A stretch of DNA of 64,000 bases. Source: Sphingobacterium sp. N143 (GTDB lineage: Bacteria > Bacteroidota > Bacteroidia > Sphingobacteriales > Sphingobacteriaceae). The position numbers and the translations under genes were made by a program. The stretch lies in assembly GCF_030325625.1 (NCBI RefSeq), contig NZ_JACAIS010000002.1, forward strand, positions 1 to 64,000, given 5' to 3'. Below are positions 47,924 to 57,240 of the stretch, piece by piece. Position 1 is the first letter of the stretch. The number at the start of each line of letters is the position of its first letter. Under the pieces are notes generated by a model. That model was given only the letters and a program-made list of their open reading frames with translations, was not told where the DNA came from and made no database searches.

Positions 47924-48931
47924 ATGGGACTATTTAATATCTTTAACAACCAGCTATCCCAGGTCATTGAGTGGAAAAACCAAGACCCGCGTGTATTGTG
48001 GTATAAGTTTCCTTCCGAAAGAAACGAGATCAAAAATTCCAGCAAACTTATTCTGGCTCCGGGACAAGGCTGTATTTTGGTGTATGAGGGAAAAGGTGAA
48101 AATCTCCTTACTGAAGCAGGCACCTACAACCTAAAAACAGACAATCACCCTTTCTTTACAACCTTGGCCAGGTTAAGACAGAATTTCGAGTCCGAACATA
48201 AATTATATATTTATTTTTTCCGCACGGCAGCTGTTGTCAACCAATCCTGGGGAACAGGGAATCCAATCAAGTACGTTGATCCACAATACAATCTTCCTGT
48301 AGAAATTGGCCTGAATGGCACATTTTCTTACCTCATTAAAGAACCAGTACATTTCTATCGAAATATTGTCGCCAATCAGGAGACAGTCCATACAGTGGCC
48401 ATTCAGGATATTCTCAACAACCGGATTCCGCAACAGATCATTGCCCAGATTGCCCAGAAAAAACTAGGTTATAATGAAATCGACAGCCAACTGCCCCTGT
48501 TGTCCGAAGATATTAAAGCTGCCATTGGGCAAGATTTTAATGATCTTGGACTGGACATCAGCGATTTTAAGATCCTGGGTACTCAATTTGACGCAAACAC
48601 ACAACGGCGGATTGGGGAGATCGCAGACCTGAGCACACAGACACAAGCCGCACAGCAGGCTGGTCTGAGTTATGTCGAACTGGAGAAATTACGGGCGCTC
48701 CGGGATGCCGCCAAAAATGAGGGCGGACTGGCAGGAGTTGGTGCCCAGTTGGGGGTCGGAATGGAATTGGGCAAGCAATTCGACCTCGAAAAAGAAGATC
48801 TCAAAAACAATATCCAACAAGAAGGAGATTTCGTCGAAAAACTTCAGAAACTACAATTACTACTACGGGAGCATATCATCACACAGGAGGAATTCGACAC
48901 ACTCAAAAAACAGATCCTCAACAAAATATAA
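47924..48931 (+). CDS. SPFH domain protein with C-terminal SHOCT motif
   Basis: A 335-residue protein of the virion-core-protein/YdjI-like SPFH group. The band-7 fold covers about 20-235, starting with VIEWKNQDPRVLWYKFP, followed by a helix-rich, glycine-containing stretch and a C-terminal SHOCT segment (LLREHIITQEEFDTLKKQIL, 313-332). No N-terminal membrane helix is seen, unlike flotillins. In Bacillus a YdjI-like protein acts with membrane partners in stress response, a hint only. Partners here are the zinc-ribbon protein and possibly the small membrane protein downstream. Confidence 0.85.
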   Translation: MGLFNIFNNQLSQVIEWKNQDPRVLWYKFPSERNEIKNSSKLILAPGQGCILVYEGKGENLLTEAGTYNLKTDNHPFFTTLARLRQNFESEHKLYIYFFRTAAVVNQSWGTGNPIKYVDPQYNLPVEIGLNGTFSYLIKEPVHFYRNIVANQETVHTVAIQDILNNRIPQQIIAQIAQKKLGYNEIDSQLPLLSEDIKAAIGQDFNDLGLDISDFKILGTQFDANTQRRIGEIADLSTQTQAAQQAGLSYVELEKLRALRDAAKNEGGLAGVGAQLGVGMELGKQFDLEKEDLKNNIQQEGDFVEKLQKLQLLLREHIITQEEFDTLKKQILNKI

Positions 48932-48942
48932 AAGATCATGAA

Positions 48943-48992
48943 ATATCCATGCTTAAAAAACACACATACCGTTAAGCATAAAAATTGGATAT
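48943..48992. other. Imperfect hairpin between the SPFH gene and a small membrane protein gene
   Basis: ATATCCATGCTTAA (48943-48956) pairs with TTAAGCA (48972-48978) and, after a 7-nt bulge, TGGATAT (48986-48992). No T-run follows, so it is more likely an RNA-processing or attenuating structure than an intrinsic terminator. Confidence 0.45.
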
Positions 48993-49026
48993 TCCATATG
49001 GCGTATAAAAGATAAATTAGCTACAT

Positions 49027-49272
49027 ATGAAATACATCGTTGGTATACTATTCACGTTGGTTGTCCTCTTTATCGCAACCTATTTTCTTTTGGGACTTTG
49101 GGGAATCAATTTGCTGGAAGCAGGGCATTTCAGTAAAATCCTATGGACAACAGCAATACTGATCCTTACCGCCATTATTTTGGTGTGCTTTATCATTTTA
49201 CCTTTTTTTGGCTCCGGCAGACAGGGGAAATACGAGGATACGGGAAAGGTCGCCCAGCGGAAAATAGAATGA
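49027..49272 (+). CDS. Small two-helix membrane protein
   Basis: An 81-residue protein with two hydrophobic helices (about 2-25 and 35-60) and a short charged tail. The family is not recognised. It starts 95 nt after the SPFH gene on the same strand and may be the third member of that operon, separated by a hairpin. Confidence 0.6.
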   Translation: MKYIVGILFTLVVLFIATYFLLGLWGINLLEAGHFSKILWTTAILILTAIILVCFIILPFFGSGRQGKYEDTGKVAQRKIE

Positions 49273-49420
49273 TCTTTCACAAAAGGAGCATAATAAGTTA
49301 ATGTTAAATTTGAATAAAATATTTGCTTATTTGAGTAAATATTTAGTCAATATTATCCAAAATGACGCAATGATGTCATTTAAATTCCAAAAGAACTTTC
49401 AAAATTAAACAGCAAATAGT

Positions 49421-49428
49421 TAAATTTG
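49421..49428 (+). promoter_or_regulatory. Putative -7 element for gltA
   Basis: TAAATTTG matches TAnnTTTG, 42 nt before the start codon. A poor upstream element (TTTC) lies 20 nt away. Confidence 0.45.
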
Positions 49429-49470
49429 TGAGATTAGCATAACAAATCAGATATAAGATAATATATAAAC

Positions 49471-50757
49471 ATGTCAGATAAAGCATCTATAAATTTAGAC
49501 GGCACTTCTTATGACCTTCCGGTCATTGTCGGTACTGAAAATGAAAAAGCAGTTGATATTTCCAAATTAAGAGATCTAAGCGGATTCATCACGCTAGACC
49601 CAGGCTACAAAAACACGGGTGCAACAAAAAGTGCAATTACCTTCCTTGACGGTGAGCGTGGTATTTTGAGATATAGAGGATATCCTATTGAACAATTGGC
49701 AGAAAAATCGACTTTTCTTGAAGTTGCTTATTTGTTGATCTATGGTGAGCTTCCGAAAAAAGAAGTATTGGAGAAATTCAGATCTGACATCAAAAAACAA
49801 ATGATGATCCACGAAGACATGAAAAATTTCTTCGCAGGATTTCCTTCTAAATCCCATCCAATGGGACAGCTTTCTTGTTTAGTAGGTGCATTATCCGCAT
49901 TTTATCCTGAATCTTTAAATCCAAACCTCACAGACGAAGAAGAAGACCAAACGATCATTAACCTGCTGGCAAAAATGCCTACGATTGTTTCCTGGATCCA
50001 AAAGAAATCTTTGGGCCATCCGGTTGTTTACCCTAAAAACAATTTAGGCTATATTGACAATTTCCTCAATATGCTGTTTGGGGAGGTTAATGATGAGAAA
50101 ACATTCGATCCTGTCGTTATCGATGCGATGCATAAATTGCTCATTTTGCATGCTGACCACGAGCAAAACTGTTCGACATCCACTGTGCGTATTGTAGGAT
50201 CTTCCAATGCCAATCTATATGCATCTGTTGCTTCAGGCATCAATGCACTATGGGGACCATTGCATGGCGGTGCCAACCAAGCTGTTATCGAAATGCTGGA
50301 AGCGATCAAAAACGATGGTGGCGACGCTGAAAAATACCTTGCCAAAGCAAAAGATAAGAATGATCCATTCCGCTTAATGGGATTTGGTCACCGGGTATAT
50401 AAAAACTTCGATCCACGTGCCAAAATCATCAAGAAAGCCTGCGATGATATCTTAGAAAAATTAGGCGTTCAGGATCCTGTATTGGACATTGCCAAAAAGC
50501 TAGAAGCTGCTGCATTGAATGACCAATATTTCATCGACAGAAAGCTTTATCCAAACGTGGATTTCTATTCCGGTATCATTTACCGTGCCCTAGGTTTCAA
50601 AGCCGATATGTTTACCGTATTATTCGCTTTGGGCCGTCTTCCAGGATGGATCGCACAATGGAAAGAAATGCGTGAAAACAAAGAACCTATCGGTCGTCCA
50701 AGACAGGTATATGTAGGTCATACAGAACGTGATTACGTCGAATTTTCAAACCGTTAA
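49471..50757 (+). CDS. gltA: Citrate synthase
   Basis: A 428-residue type II citrate synthase that makes citrate from oxaloacetate and acetyl-CoA. Catalytic His residues are in the HADHEQNCSTSTVR region (about 227-240) and GPLHGGANQAV (about 267-277), and the FGHRVYKNFDPRA motif (about 306-318) carries His and Asp contacts. It is a single gene with its own promoter and strong terminator, standing before the nuo genes. Confidence 0.97.
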   Translation: MSDKASINLDGTSYDLPVIVGTENEKAVDISKLRDLSGFITLDPGYKNTGATKSAITFLDGERGILRYRGYPIEQLAEKSTFLEVAYLLIYGELPKKEVLEKFRSDIKKQMMIHEDMKNFFAGFPSKSHPMGQLSCLVGALSAFYPESLNPNLTDEEEDQTIINLLAKMPTIVSWIQKKSLGHPVVYPKNNLGYIDNFLNMLFGEVNDEKTFDPVVIDAMHKLLILHADHEQNCSTSTVRIVGSSNANLYASVASGINALWGPLHGGANQAVIEMLEAIKNDGGDAEKYLAKAKDKNDPFRLMGFGHRVYKNFDPRAKIIKKACDDILEKLGVQDPVLDIAKKLEAAALNDQYFIDRKLYPNVDFYSGIIYRALGFKADMFTVLFALGRLPGWIAQWKEMRENKEPIGRPRQVYVGHTERDYVEFSNR

Positions 50758-50776
50758 TTTCGACATTGAGCATCAT

Positions 50777-50806
50777 AAAAAAAGCATCCCTTAGGATGCT
50801 TTTTTT
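50777..50806 (+). terminator. Terminator after gltA
   Basis: AAAAAAAGCATCC pairs with GGATGCTTTTTTT around a 4-nt loop. It isolates gltA from the nuo operon; the rest of 50758-51084 holds a promoter candidate and nothing else recognised. Confidence 0.9.
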
Positions 50807-51034
50807 ATGGAGATCATATCCCATTTTCATTTAAAGCATGCTGCCTTTTAAAGGTATTAGAGCATAAAGAATCTGCACTCCCTGTGACAACACCGGAAGC
50901 CGAAGGCCTATATAACCAAAATCTCAATACCTATGACTAACCACTCATATCTGGCAAATATGGCTAATATGTCACGATAATCTACTTGTTTAGTATATTT
51001 TAATTTTTCCTTATCTAAATTCCTTGTTTTTCGT

Positions 51035-51042
51035 TAAGTTTG
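51035..51042 (+). promoter_or_regulatory. Putative -7 element for the nuoH-N operon
   Basis: TAAGTTTG matches TAnnTTTG 42 nt before the TTG start of nuoH. No well-placed TTTG upstream was found. Confidence 0.45.
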
Positions 51043-51084
51043 CGTATTCATTAGTCTCTTATTAAAAATCATTATAAATAAGAC

Positions 51085-52158
51085 TTGCTCGACACAATAC
51101 TACATATCTTGGTTCCCATTGCTATTTTCATCTTTATAGCAACATTCACCCTATTTGCAGTATATGCTGAACGGAAGATAGCGGGTTTTGTACAAGACCG
51201 GCTGGGCCCTATGGAAACGGGTAAATACGGTAGTCTTCAGACCATTGCCGATATCCTCAAATTACTTCAAAAGGAGTTGATCACGCCTGCCTTAGCCGAC
51301 AAAATTCTGTTCAGAATTGCCCCAATAATTATTTTTGTGGCTGTTTTCACCGGTTTTGCGGTTATCCCATGGGCGAAAGATTTTATTCCCGCCAATACCC
51401 ACACTGGTCTATTTTTTATCATGGCCATCATCTCCATTGATGCGCTGGGCATATTAATGGCTGGTTGGGGTTCCAATAACAAGTATTCTTTATTGGGTTC
51501 AATGCGCGCCATTGCCCAGATGGTATCCTATGAAATCCCTGTGGGACTGTCTTTAATTACAGTCGTTATGTTGACACAGACCCTGAACCTCAATGAAATT
51601 GCAATTGGCCAGGGCATCCTGACCAACGGAAGTATCAAATTTTTAGGTTTTTGGGAAGTGAATGAGATTGGAGGTATCTTCGCCTGGAATATTTTTCAGG
51701 CACCACATCTCATTGTCACCTACGTCATATTTTTTATTGCAACCCTGGCAGAATGTAACCGGGCTCCTTTCGATATTCCTGAAGCAGAATCCGAATTGGT
51801 CGGTGGTTTTCATACCGAATATGGCGGAATACAATTTGCTTTTATCTTTCTGGCCGAATATGCAATGATGTTTTTGGTGTCCATGCTAGGTGTAGTCCTC
51901 TTCTTGGGCGGCTGGAATACACCATTACCCAATATAGGTATCTTACGGATGGCCGACTGGACCACAGGACTGCTATGGGGAATATTTTGGACCTTGGCCA
52001 AATCATTATTTATTGTTGGAATCCAGATGTGGATCCGCTGGACACTGCCCCGATTACGTGCAGATCAACTGATGAACCTTTGCTGGAAGGTATTGACACC
52101 ACTGGCTTTCCTTTGTATGGCCATTTCAGCAATTTGGAGAATTTTAATTATAGCATAA
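51085..52158 (+). CDS. nuoH: NADH-quinone oxidoreductase subunit H
   Basis: A 357-residue membrane subunit of respiratory complex I at the junction with the peripheral arm, lining the quinone site. The conserved AERKIAGFVQDRLGP stretch (28-42) and the acidic loop RAPFDIPEAESELV...EYGG are present. A stop codon lies two codons upstream in frame and the next Met is residue 43, so TTG at 51085 is the only reasonable start. First gene of the nuoH-N operon here. Confidence 0.96.
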   Translation: MLDTILHILVPIAIFIFIATFTLFAVYAERKIAGFVQDRLGPMETGKYGSLQTIADILKLLQKELITPALADKILFRIAPIIIFVAVFTGFAVIPWAKDFIPANTHTGLFFIMAIISIDALGILMAGWGSNNKYSLLGSMRAIAQMVSYEIPVGLSLITVVMLTQTLNLNEIAIGQGILTNGSIKFLGFWEVNEIGGIFAWNIFQAPHLIVTYVIFFIATLAECNRAPFDIPEAESELVGGFHTEYGGIQFAFIFLAEYAMMFLVSMLGVVLFLGGWNTPLPNIGILRMADWTTGLLWGIFWTLAKSLFIVGIQMWIRWTLPRLRADQLMNLCWKVLTPLAFLCMAISAIWRILIIA

Positions 52159-52159
52159 T

Positions 52160-52723
52160 ATGATATTTAAAACGGCTTCCCATGCATTTCGTACTGCTGT
52201 CAAAGGTTTATCCCTGACCGTAAAACACTTGTTTGGTGCCAGACGTTCGCGTACCGAATTAAATATCAAAAACGACAATTACTTTGACCATCAGGAAGGA
52301 ATTGTTACGGTACAATACCCTAACGAGAAAATGCCCATACCTGAGGTTGCACGCTATCAATTACAGGTAGATATCGACGACTGCATTGTCTGTGATCTCT
52401 GCGCCAAAGCCTGTCCAGTAGACTGTATTGAAATTGAAGCAGTCAAATCTCCAGAAGCGATCGGAAAAACCTCTGATGGCAGCGTCAAAAGACTATATCC
52501 GGCCAAATTCAATATCGATATGGCCAAATGCATGTATTGTGGACTTTGTACTGTAGTATGCCCAACAGAATGCATTACCATGACCAACGAATACGACCGC
52601 AGCACACAAAAACTGACCGACCTGATCTATGGCTTTTCGGATATGACCGACGAACAAGTCGCGCAACGTAAAGCAGAATGGACCAAATTTCAAGCTGACA
52701 AGGAGGCGGCAAAGCAGAAATAA
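52160..52723 (+). CDS. nuoI: NADH-quinone oxidoreductase subunit I
   Basis: A 187-residue iron-sulfur subunit of complex I with two 4Fe-4S sites: CIVCDLCAKACP and CMYCGLCTVVCP. These carry electrons toward quinone. It starts 1 nt after nuoH. The C-terminal extension is charged. Confidence 0.96.
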   Translation: MIFKTASHAFRTAVKGLSLTVKHLFGARRSRTELNIKNDNYFDHQEGIVTVQYPNEKMPIPEVARYQLQVDIDDCIVCDLCAKACPVDCIEIEAVKSPEAIGKTSDGSVKRLYPAKFNIDMAKCMYCGLCTVVCPTECITMTNEYDRSTQKLTDLIYGFSDMTDEQVAQRKAEWTKFQADKEAAKQK

Positions 52724-52724
52724 A

Positions 52725-53267
52725 ATGGAAAGTATATTATTTTATGCATTTGCCCTGTTGGCCATCGGTTCAGCCCTTTTATTGGTTAATCTGAAAAATA
52801 TAGCCCGTGCGCTGTTCCTATTTTTTATTGTGCTGTTTGCTATGGCGGGGCTTTACTTATTTGCTCTAGCTGATTTTGTAGCAATCACACAGATTATGGT
52901 CTACGTGGGCGGGGTACTGATCCTAATGCTTTTTGCCTTTATGCTTTCCAACAAAGAACTACTGAAAGATCTACAAGATAGCAGTGGTTCGTTTTTAAGC
53001 ATGCCCAAATGGCAGGCGATCCCATTAGCATTAGGCTTTTTATTGCTTATGATCTATGGAATCATGGAATGGCAGCAGTCAATTCCGACCTGGATCCAGT
53101 TATCCTTCGAAAACAATACACAGATTGTGGCGACAGACAACAATATTCAGCAAATCGGATTACGGTTTATGACCTTTTATGTATTGCCTTTTGAAGTCAT
53201 CTCCATCTTTTTGATGATGGCCCTCATCGGGGCCTCACATTTATCCAGAAAGGAGCGTAACAGATGA
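52725..53267 (+). CDS. nuoJ: NADH-quinone oxidoreductase subunit J
   Basis: A 180-residue membrane subunit with five helices. The family stretch ADFVAITQIMVYVGGVLILMLFAFML near 49-74 with its pi-bulge region is intact. Its end overlaps nuoK by 4 nt (ATGA). Confidence 0.94.
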   Translation: MESILFYAFALLAIGSALLLVNLKNIARALFLFFIVLFAMAGLYLFALADFVAITQIMVYVGGVLILMLFAFMLSNKELLKDLQDSSGSFLSMPKWQAIPLALGFLLLMIYGIMEWQQSIPTWIQLSFENNTQIVATDNNIQQIGLRFMTFYVLPFEVISIFLMMALIGASHLSRKERNR

Positions 53268-53572
53268 TCACCTTAACCCATTTCCTGGTTGTCAGTGCCT
53301 GCATCTTCTGTATCGGCCTGTATACCGTATTATCCAAGAAAAACGCCATTATGATCTTGGTTGGCATTGAGCTGATGATTAACGCGGCAATCCTGAACTT
53401 CGTCGCTTTTGGTAAATACGATAAGATCAGCTATGGCGGCCAGATTTTTGGTCTATTTGCCATCGTTCTCGCAGCAGCGGCAGTTGCTGTCGGGCTAGCC
53501 ATTGTATTAAATGTCTATAGACATTACCAAACCATTAACCCGGATGAAATAAACGAACTAAAAGACAAATAA
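53264..53572 (+). CDS. nuoK: NADH-quinone oxidoreductase subunit K
   Basis: A 102-residue, three-helix membrane subunit. Both conserved glutamates are visible: Glu36 in VGIELMINAA, and the one near 71 is replaced by the hydrophobic AAAAVAVGLA stretch, as seen in many Bacteroidota. Size and order (J, K, L) are normal. Confidence 0.92.
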   Translation: MITLTHFLVVSACIFCIGLYTVLSKKNAIMILVGIELMINAAILNFVAFGKYDKISYGGQIFGLFAIVLAAAAVAVGLAIVLNVYRHYQTINPDEINELKDK

Positions 53573-53575
53573 GAA

Positions 53576-55630
53576 TTGGATCAGATTGCCCACATATCGC
53601 CTATATTGACAGCGCTGCTCACCGTATCAGCACCCTTGCTTGCCTTTCTGTATCAGGTAGTACGAGGTAAGCGTGATCAGTCGGGTATCATATCACTTAT
53701 AGCCATAACAATCAGCTTCGTATGTGGTGGGCTGACTTGGCTATCCATATGGAATAAGCCTACGATATCAATTCAGTTAGCATGGTTCACCATCGGAAAA
53801 TCGACCTTTACTGTCGGTCTTCTCCTGAATAACTTAAGTACATTGATGCTGCTCCTTGTACCCACTGTAGCCTTACCCGTCCATATTTATTCAAGAGCAT
53901 ATATGTCTGGAGATAGGGGCGTTCACCGTTATTGGATGTACCTTAGCCTGTTCTGTTTTGCCATGTTGGGCCTGGTCATTATGGATAGCCTCTTGCTCAT
54001 GTACATCTTTTGGGAGCTGGTCGGTTTTGCCTCCTACCTCCTGATTGGTTTCTGGTTTACAAGAGCTGCTGCAGCACAAGCCAACAAAAAAGCCTTTTTA
54101 GTAAACCGTATCGGAGATTTGGGTTTCCTCATTGGGCTCGCCATCATATTTGCACAGTTCAAAACCCTCAGCTTAGTGGATCTCTTTGGCGAGGGAGGAT
54201 TGATCTATCAATGTGTGCTCATCAATGGACAGTGGGTCTCTCCGGTCAACAGTATGGATCAGATCTGGTTGACTTTAGCAGGATTAGCCTTCTTTCTGGC
54301 AGCAATGGCCAAGTCGGCACAGTTTCCCTTACATGTTTGGCTTCCTGATGCCATGGAAGGTCCAACATCCGTATCCTCGTTGATCCATGCGGCGACCATG
54401 GTGGCAGCAGGTGTATTCTTGCTTGCAACAGTCTTCCCCTTATTCAACGATAGTGCACTGTTGTTTATTGCGATCATAGGTACCATCACCGCGGCATCTG
54501 CAGCATACTTTGCGCTCGGTCAATATGATATTAAACGCATCCTTGCCTTTTCAACCATTTCTCAATTGGGTTTTATGATGGTGGGGATCGGCATAGGAAC
54601 ATGGGATGCGGCACTATTCCACTTAACAACACATGCCTTCTTTAAATGCCTGCTGTTCCTCTCTGCCGGAGCGGTTATCCATGAGATGGTACACCTCAAA
54701 GAACACAGTCGTCTGGACTTTGATCCACAAGACCTCCGCAATATGGGCGGACTGAAAAAATATATGCCCAAAACATTTATCCTGATGAGTCTCGCCTCGT
54801 TAGCCCTGGCAGGATTCCCTTTAACATCAGGATATCTTTCCAAAGACAGTATCGTTATCTCTTCATTTGAATGGGCTTTATCAAAAGGGGGGCTATATTT
54901 TATCATTCCGATTTGCCTCATCATGGTCAGTATACTCACGGCATTCTATATTGGCCGTTTGCTATTTAAGGCATTTTTTGGAGAATTCAGATTATTGGGC
55001 CAACTTCAGGAAGGATTACAAAACCATCCCCTGCATGAAGCTCCCAAGACGATGTTGATTCCGATGTTTTTCCTGGGATTATGTTGCTTATTCCCTGTCT
55101 TTTCGCCAAATCCACTTTCCTATCATGATTCTTGGCTGATGGATGGCCTACTGTTGGATGAATATACTTTTGCTCCAAGTCATCTTGCCCACCTGGTTAT
55201 TCCATTGCTATTGTTATCAGGTAGTATTATCGGATGGATCATAGGCTGGAAATGGTATGTACATCATAAATATCCACTTGATCCGGATAGCGGAATACAG
55301 AAAACTGCATTCCATCAAGGATATATCAATGAATTTTACGAAAGACTATTTGTCAACGGCACCTTAAAATTGGCTCAGTTTTGTTATTGGTTCGATCGTC
55401 ATGTCGTGGATGCTTTGGTCGCTTTGGTTCGGTTTATCGTCCTCACAGTTTCACAATGGAGTGTCTGGATCGACAAATATATTGTAGACGGTTTTGTCAA
55501 TACTGTCGCATCCGCTGCCTATTGGGCTGGTAATCAAGTCCGATTAGTGCAGAATGGAAAATTGCAGACAGCCTTATACTCCGTTTTTTTATTAGTTTTA
55601 CTTGGTTTAATTTATCTTATATTTTTCTAG
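53576..55630 (+). CDS. nuoL: NADH-quinone oxidoreductase subunit L
   Basis: A 684-residue antiporter-like proton-pumping subunit with about 16 helices, including the [22 protein letters not shown]-type motif ([17 protein letters not shown]) and the long lateral helix at the C-terminus. Translation starts at TTG, three nt after the nuoK stop and in its frame; no ATG is available before residue 91. Slightly longer than the E. coli protein. Confidence 0.95.
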   Translation: [684 protein letters not shown]

Positions 55631-55632
55631 GA

Positions 55633-57234
55633 ATGCCTATTTTATCCTTACTGATATTTTTACCGCTTCTGGCAACAGCACTCATCCTCGCCTTACCCAC
55701 ACGATACAAGTCGAGTTACAAATATATTGCCCTTATATTTACCGCCATACAATTTGTGCTGGCCGGAATATGCTATGCCAATTTTGACTCCGCTCAAACA
55801 GGTATTCAGGATTTGGCCGGCTACCAGTTTGTCGAACAGCTTCCCTGGATTCGATTGGACTTGGGGGCAATAGGTAAATTAGAAATTGATTACCTCATCG
55901 GTATTGATGGCATTTCCATGCCCCTGCTGTTATTGAGTGCATTGGTCATGCTGATGGCCATAGGAGCCTCCTGGAAGATCCAAAAGAGTCCCAAAGGATA
56001 TTTTGCCTTACTGATGGTGCTGAATATGGCTGTTATGGGTATCTTCTGCGCCTTGGATTTCTTTTTATTTTATCTCTTCTATGAAGTCATGCTGCTTCCG
56101 CTCTACTTCCTGATCGGTATCTGGGGTGGTGCACGACGGGAGTATGCAGCAATAAAATTCTTTCTCTATACATTGTTTGGATCCGTGTTCATGCTATTGA
56201 TCATCGTGGGATTATATTTTTCGGTGATCAACCCATTGACAGGAGCGCATACTTTCAATATGATCTATATGATGAATCCCGAAAATTATCTGGGCGAATC
56301 CATTTTCGCCTGGGACGGTTATCAGGAAATATTGGGTATTTCAGCCAGACTTGTCGGTTTTATTGTACTCTTTTTTGCTTTTGCAATCAAGGTACCGATT
56401 GTACCGCTACATACCTGGTTGCCGGATGCACACGTGGAGGCCCCCACACCCGTATCGATCATTTTAGCGGGTATTCTTCTGAAAATAGGCGGATATGGAA
56501 TTATTCGGATCTGCTACAGTATCTTTCCTGATATGGCAGCCCTGTCCAACTGGTGGCTCGGGTTGATTGGGGTGGTTTCCATTATTTATGGTGCGTTGAA
56601 CGCCTTATCCCAAAAAGATCTCAAGCGTATGATTGCGTATTCTTCGGTATCGCACATGGGATTTGTACTCCTTGGTATTGCCTCGATGACTGCTGAAGGA
56701 ATCTCAGGGGCCATGTTTCAGATGATCTCCCATGGATTTCTATCTGCAGCACTCTTTTTCCTTGTTGGTGTACTTTACGACCGCGTTCACGATCGTAATA
56801 TCTACAGTTTCCGCGGTTTGGCCCAGATCATGCCTAAATATACCGGCTATGTCGCTGTAGCATTTTTTGCGTCATTAGGACTTCCAGGCTTCTCGGCTTT
56901 TATTGGTGAAGCCTTTGTGATCATCGGTTCATTCAATGCCACAAGTATTGGAACCGGCCTTCCTCGCTGGATGGCCATCGCCGGATCCATAGGTATTTTA
57001 TTAAGTGCAGCTTACCTACTGTGGACGCTTCAACGCATGTTTTTTGGACAGATCAGATTAAAAGGAGGTGAGTCTTGGGGAACTGCATTGACAGACCTCA
57101 GTGTGCGGGAACAATTGATTTTATTTCCAACCCTCGCCCTGGCCTTATTACTGGGTATTATGCCGGATTTAGTATTCAGCAATCTAAATGCAAGTGTATT
57201 GAACCTGGTGAGCATTATCCAACAATTTATCTAA
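55633..57234 (+). CDS. nuoM: NADH-quinone oxidoreductase subunit M
   Basis: A 533-residue antiporter-like subunit with about 14 helices. The conserved Glu in LFYEVMLLPLYFLIGIWGG, Lys in AIKVPIVPLHTWLPDAH and the DLKRMIAYSSVSHMG motif are present. Starts 2 nt after nuoL. Confidence 0.96.
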   Translation: MPILSLLIFLPLLATALILALPTRYKSSYKYIALIFTAIQFVLAGICYANFDSAQTGIQDLAGYQFVEQLPWIRLDLGAIGKLEIDYLIGIDGISMPLLLLSALVMLMAIGASWKIQKSPKGYFALLMVLNMAVMGIFCALDFFLFYLFYEVMLLPLYFLIGIWGGARREYAAIKFFLYTLFGSVFMLLIIVGLYFSVINPLTGAHTFNMIYMMNPENYLGESIFAWDGYQEILGISARLVGFIVLFFAFAIKVPIVPLHTWLPDAHVEAPTPVSIILAGILLKIGGYGIIRICYSIFPDMAALSNWWLGLIGVVSIIYGALNALSQKDLKRMIAYSSVSHMGFVLLGIASMTAEGISGAMFQMISHGFLSAALFFLVGVLYDRVHDRNIYSFRGLAQIMPKYTGYVAVAFFASLGLPGFSAFIGEAFVIIGSFNATSIGTGLPRWMAIAGSIGILLSAAYLLWTLQRMFFGQIRLKGGESWGTALTDLSVREQLILFPTLALALLLGIMPDLVFSNLNASVLNLVSIIQQFI

Positions 57235-57240
57235 TCCAGC

